Part shown: piece by piece, positions 63,782 through 64,000 of the stretch
Layout of the letters: each line of letters begins with the position of its first letter
Position numbering within the stretch: the first letter of the stretch is position 1
The notes under the pieces: model-generated
The model's input: only the letters and a program-made list of their open reading frames with translations
Told to the model about the DNA's origin: nothing
The model's database searches: none
NCBI RefSeq assembly: GCF_003263785.1
Contig: NZ_JYJK01000044.1
Span: 150,431 to 214,430, forward strand
Source: Vibrio variabilis
Lineage (GTDB): Bacteria; Pseudomonadota; Gammaproteobacteria; Enterobacterales; Vibrionaceae
Length of the DNA: 64,000 bases
Direction of reading: 5' to 3'
Program-made: the position numbers and the translations under genes

Positions 63782-64000
63782 GTATCTATTGAATGGCAGA
63801 TGATTGAACTTCAAAAAGCTATAGATGTAAAAAAGCCCTAGTCATTCGACGGGGACGCCTAGTTTAGGGCTTAGTATAAGTGGCGGAATGGCGGGGGCGC
63901 CTAGCCTGGGGTTGCACCCAACCGGGATTCGACTTCCTTGAAAAGGAAGCTACCAAATTTTAGATAATAAAAAACCCGACGCTCTCGCATCGGGTTCTCT
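63782..64000. other. Right-end intergenic stretch with several hairpins
   Basis: No ORF is supported. Two hairpins end in T runs when read on the minus strand: AGCCCTA/TAGGGCT (63834-63871) and ACCCGA/TCGGGT (63974-63995). Between them is a GC-rich part (63881-63930) with the near-repeat CGGGG-N-CGCCTAG (63850s and 63890s) and a stem CTTCC/GGAAG with a 7-nt loop (63932-63949). It may hold a minus-strand small RNA or the 3' end of a gene beyond the window. Confidence 0.4.

Noticed and set aside
63834..63960. Complete tRNA-Phe or tRNA-Glu gene
   Set aside because: Only an anticodon-arm-like stem is present; acceptor, D and T arms cannot be built on either strand.

Overview
The window reads as core chromosome of a gammaproteobacterium, almost certainly a Vibrio (Vibrionaceae). 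Reasons: a luxS next to gshA, the oadGAB sodium pump next to an Arg/Ser tRNA array and csrA, the alaS-recX-recA-pncC-mutS neighbourhood, the pyrBI/argF/arcA cluster, and the mla / lpt / rpoN cluster, all in an order familiar from vibrios. Species cannot be fixed from the sequence alone.

Layout. 1-5.2 kb: epd (-), a small zinc-ribbon protein (+), tkt (-) and metK (+) behind a MetJ operator. 5.5-10.6 kb: a plus-strand run of a DUF2189 membrane protein, sprT, endA, rsmE, gshB, yqgE, ruvX. 10.6-20.7 kb (minus): luxS, gshA, an M16 zinc-protease lipoprotein, a YqaA membrane protein, an MDR oxidoreductase and the oxaloacetate decarboxylase Na+ pump oadGAB. 21.1-22.2 kb: eight tRNA genes (six Arg-ACG, two Ser-GCT) on the minus strand. 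22.4-28.4 kb (minus): csrA, an aspartokinase, alaS, recX, recA with a LexA box inside its promoter. 28.7-33.3 kb: pncC, mutS, an orphan GH2-like sugar-binding-domain protein, rraB. 33.9-38.4 kb (plus): arcA, argF, the pyrL leader/attenuator with pyrBI, ridA. 38.4-43.8 kb (minus): an acyltransferase, murA, ibaG, mlaBCDEF. 44.1-53.3 kb (plus): a Ca/Na antiporter, kdsD, kdsC, lptC, lptA, lptB, rpoN, hpf, ptsN, rapZ, npr, mgtE. 53.3-55.5 kb (minus): lptG, lptF. 55.7-60.7 kb (plus): pepA, holC, valS. 60.8-63.7 kb: a class-V aminotransferase (-), then a lysine riboswitch and lysC (+).

Themes. Envelope biogenesis dominates the middle: Kdo synthesis (kdsD, kdsC), LPS export (lptCAB with lptFG), phospholipid retrograde transport (mlaFEDCB), peptidoglycan precursor (murA). 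Nucleotide/amino-acid supply is controlled by four readable devices: MetJ boxes (metK), a pyrimidine attenuator (pyrBI), a lysine riboswitch (lysC) and a LexA box (recA).

The most striking property of the window is not biological novelty but sequence quality. Eighteen protein genes, several of them essential or nearly so (valS, recA, lptG, kdsD, rpoN, mutS), are each broken by 1-3 small indels, and one tRNA-Ser lacks one base of its anticodon loop. About 27 events are visible: nearly all are single-base losses, most often a G or C from a short run; three are single-base gains in A runs; one is a 2-base loss. When the indels are corrected every gene regains the usual length of its family. I therefore read these as uncorrected sequencing errors, annotate the genes over their full span, and state the break point in each. 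I found no convincing undescribed system; weaker unexplained signals (a 31-bp palindrome upstream of gshA, paired repeats upstream of mgtE, a structured GC-rich stretch at the right end, an orphan GH2-like domain protein) are listed as findings.
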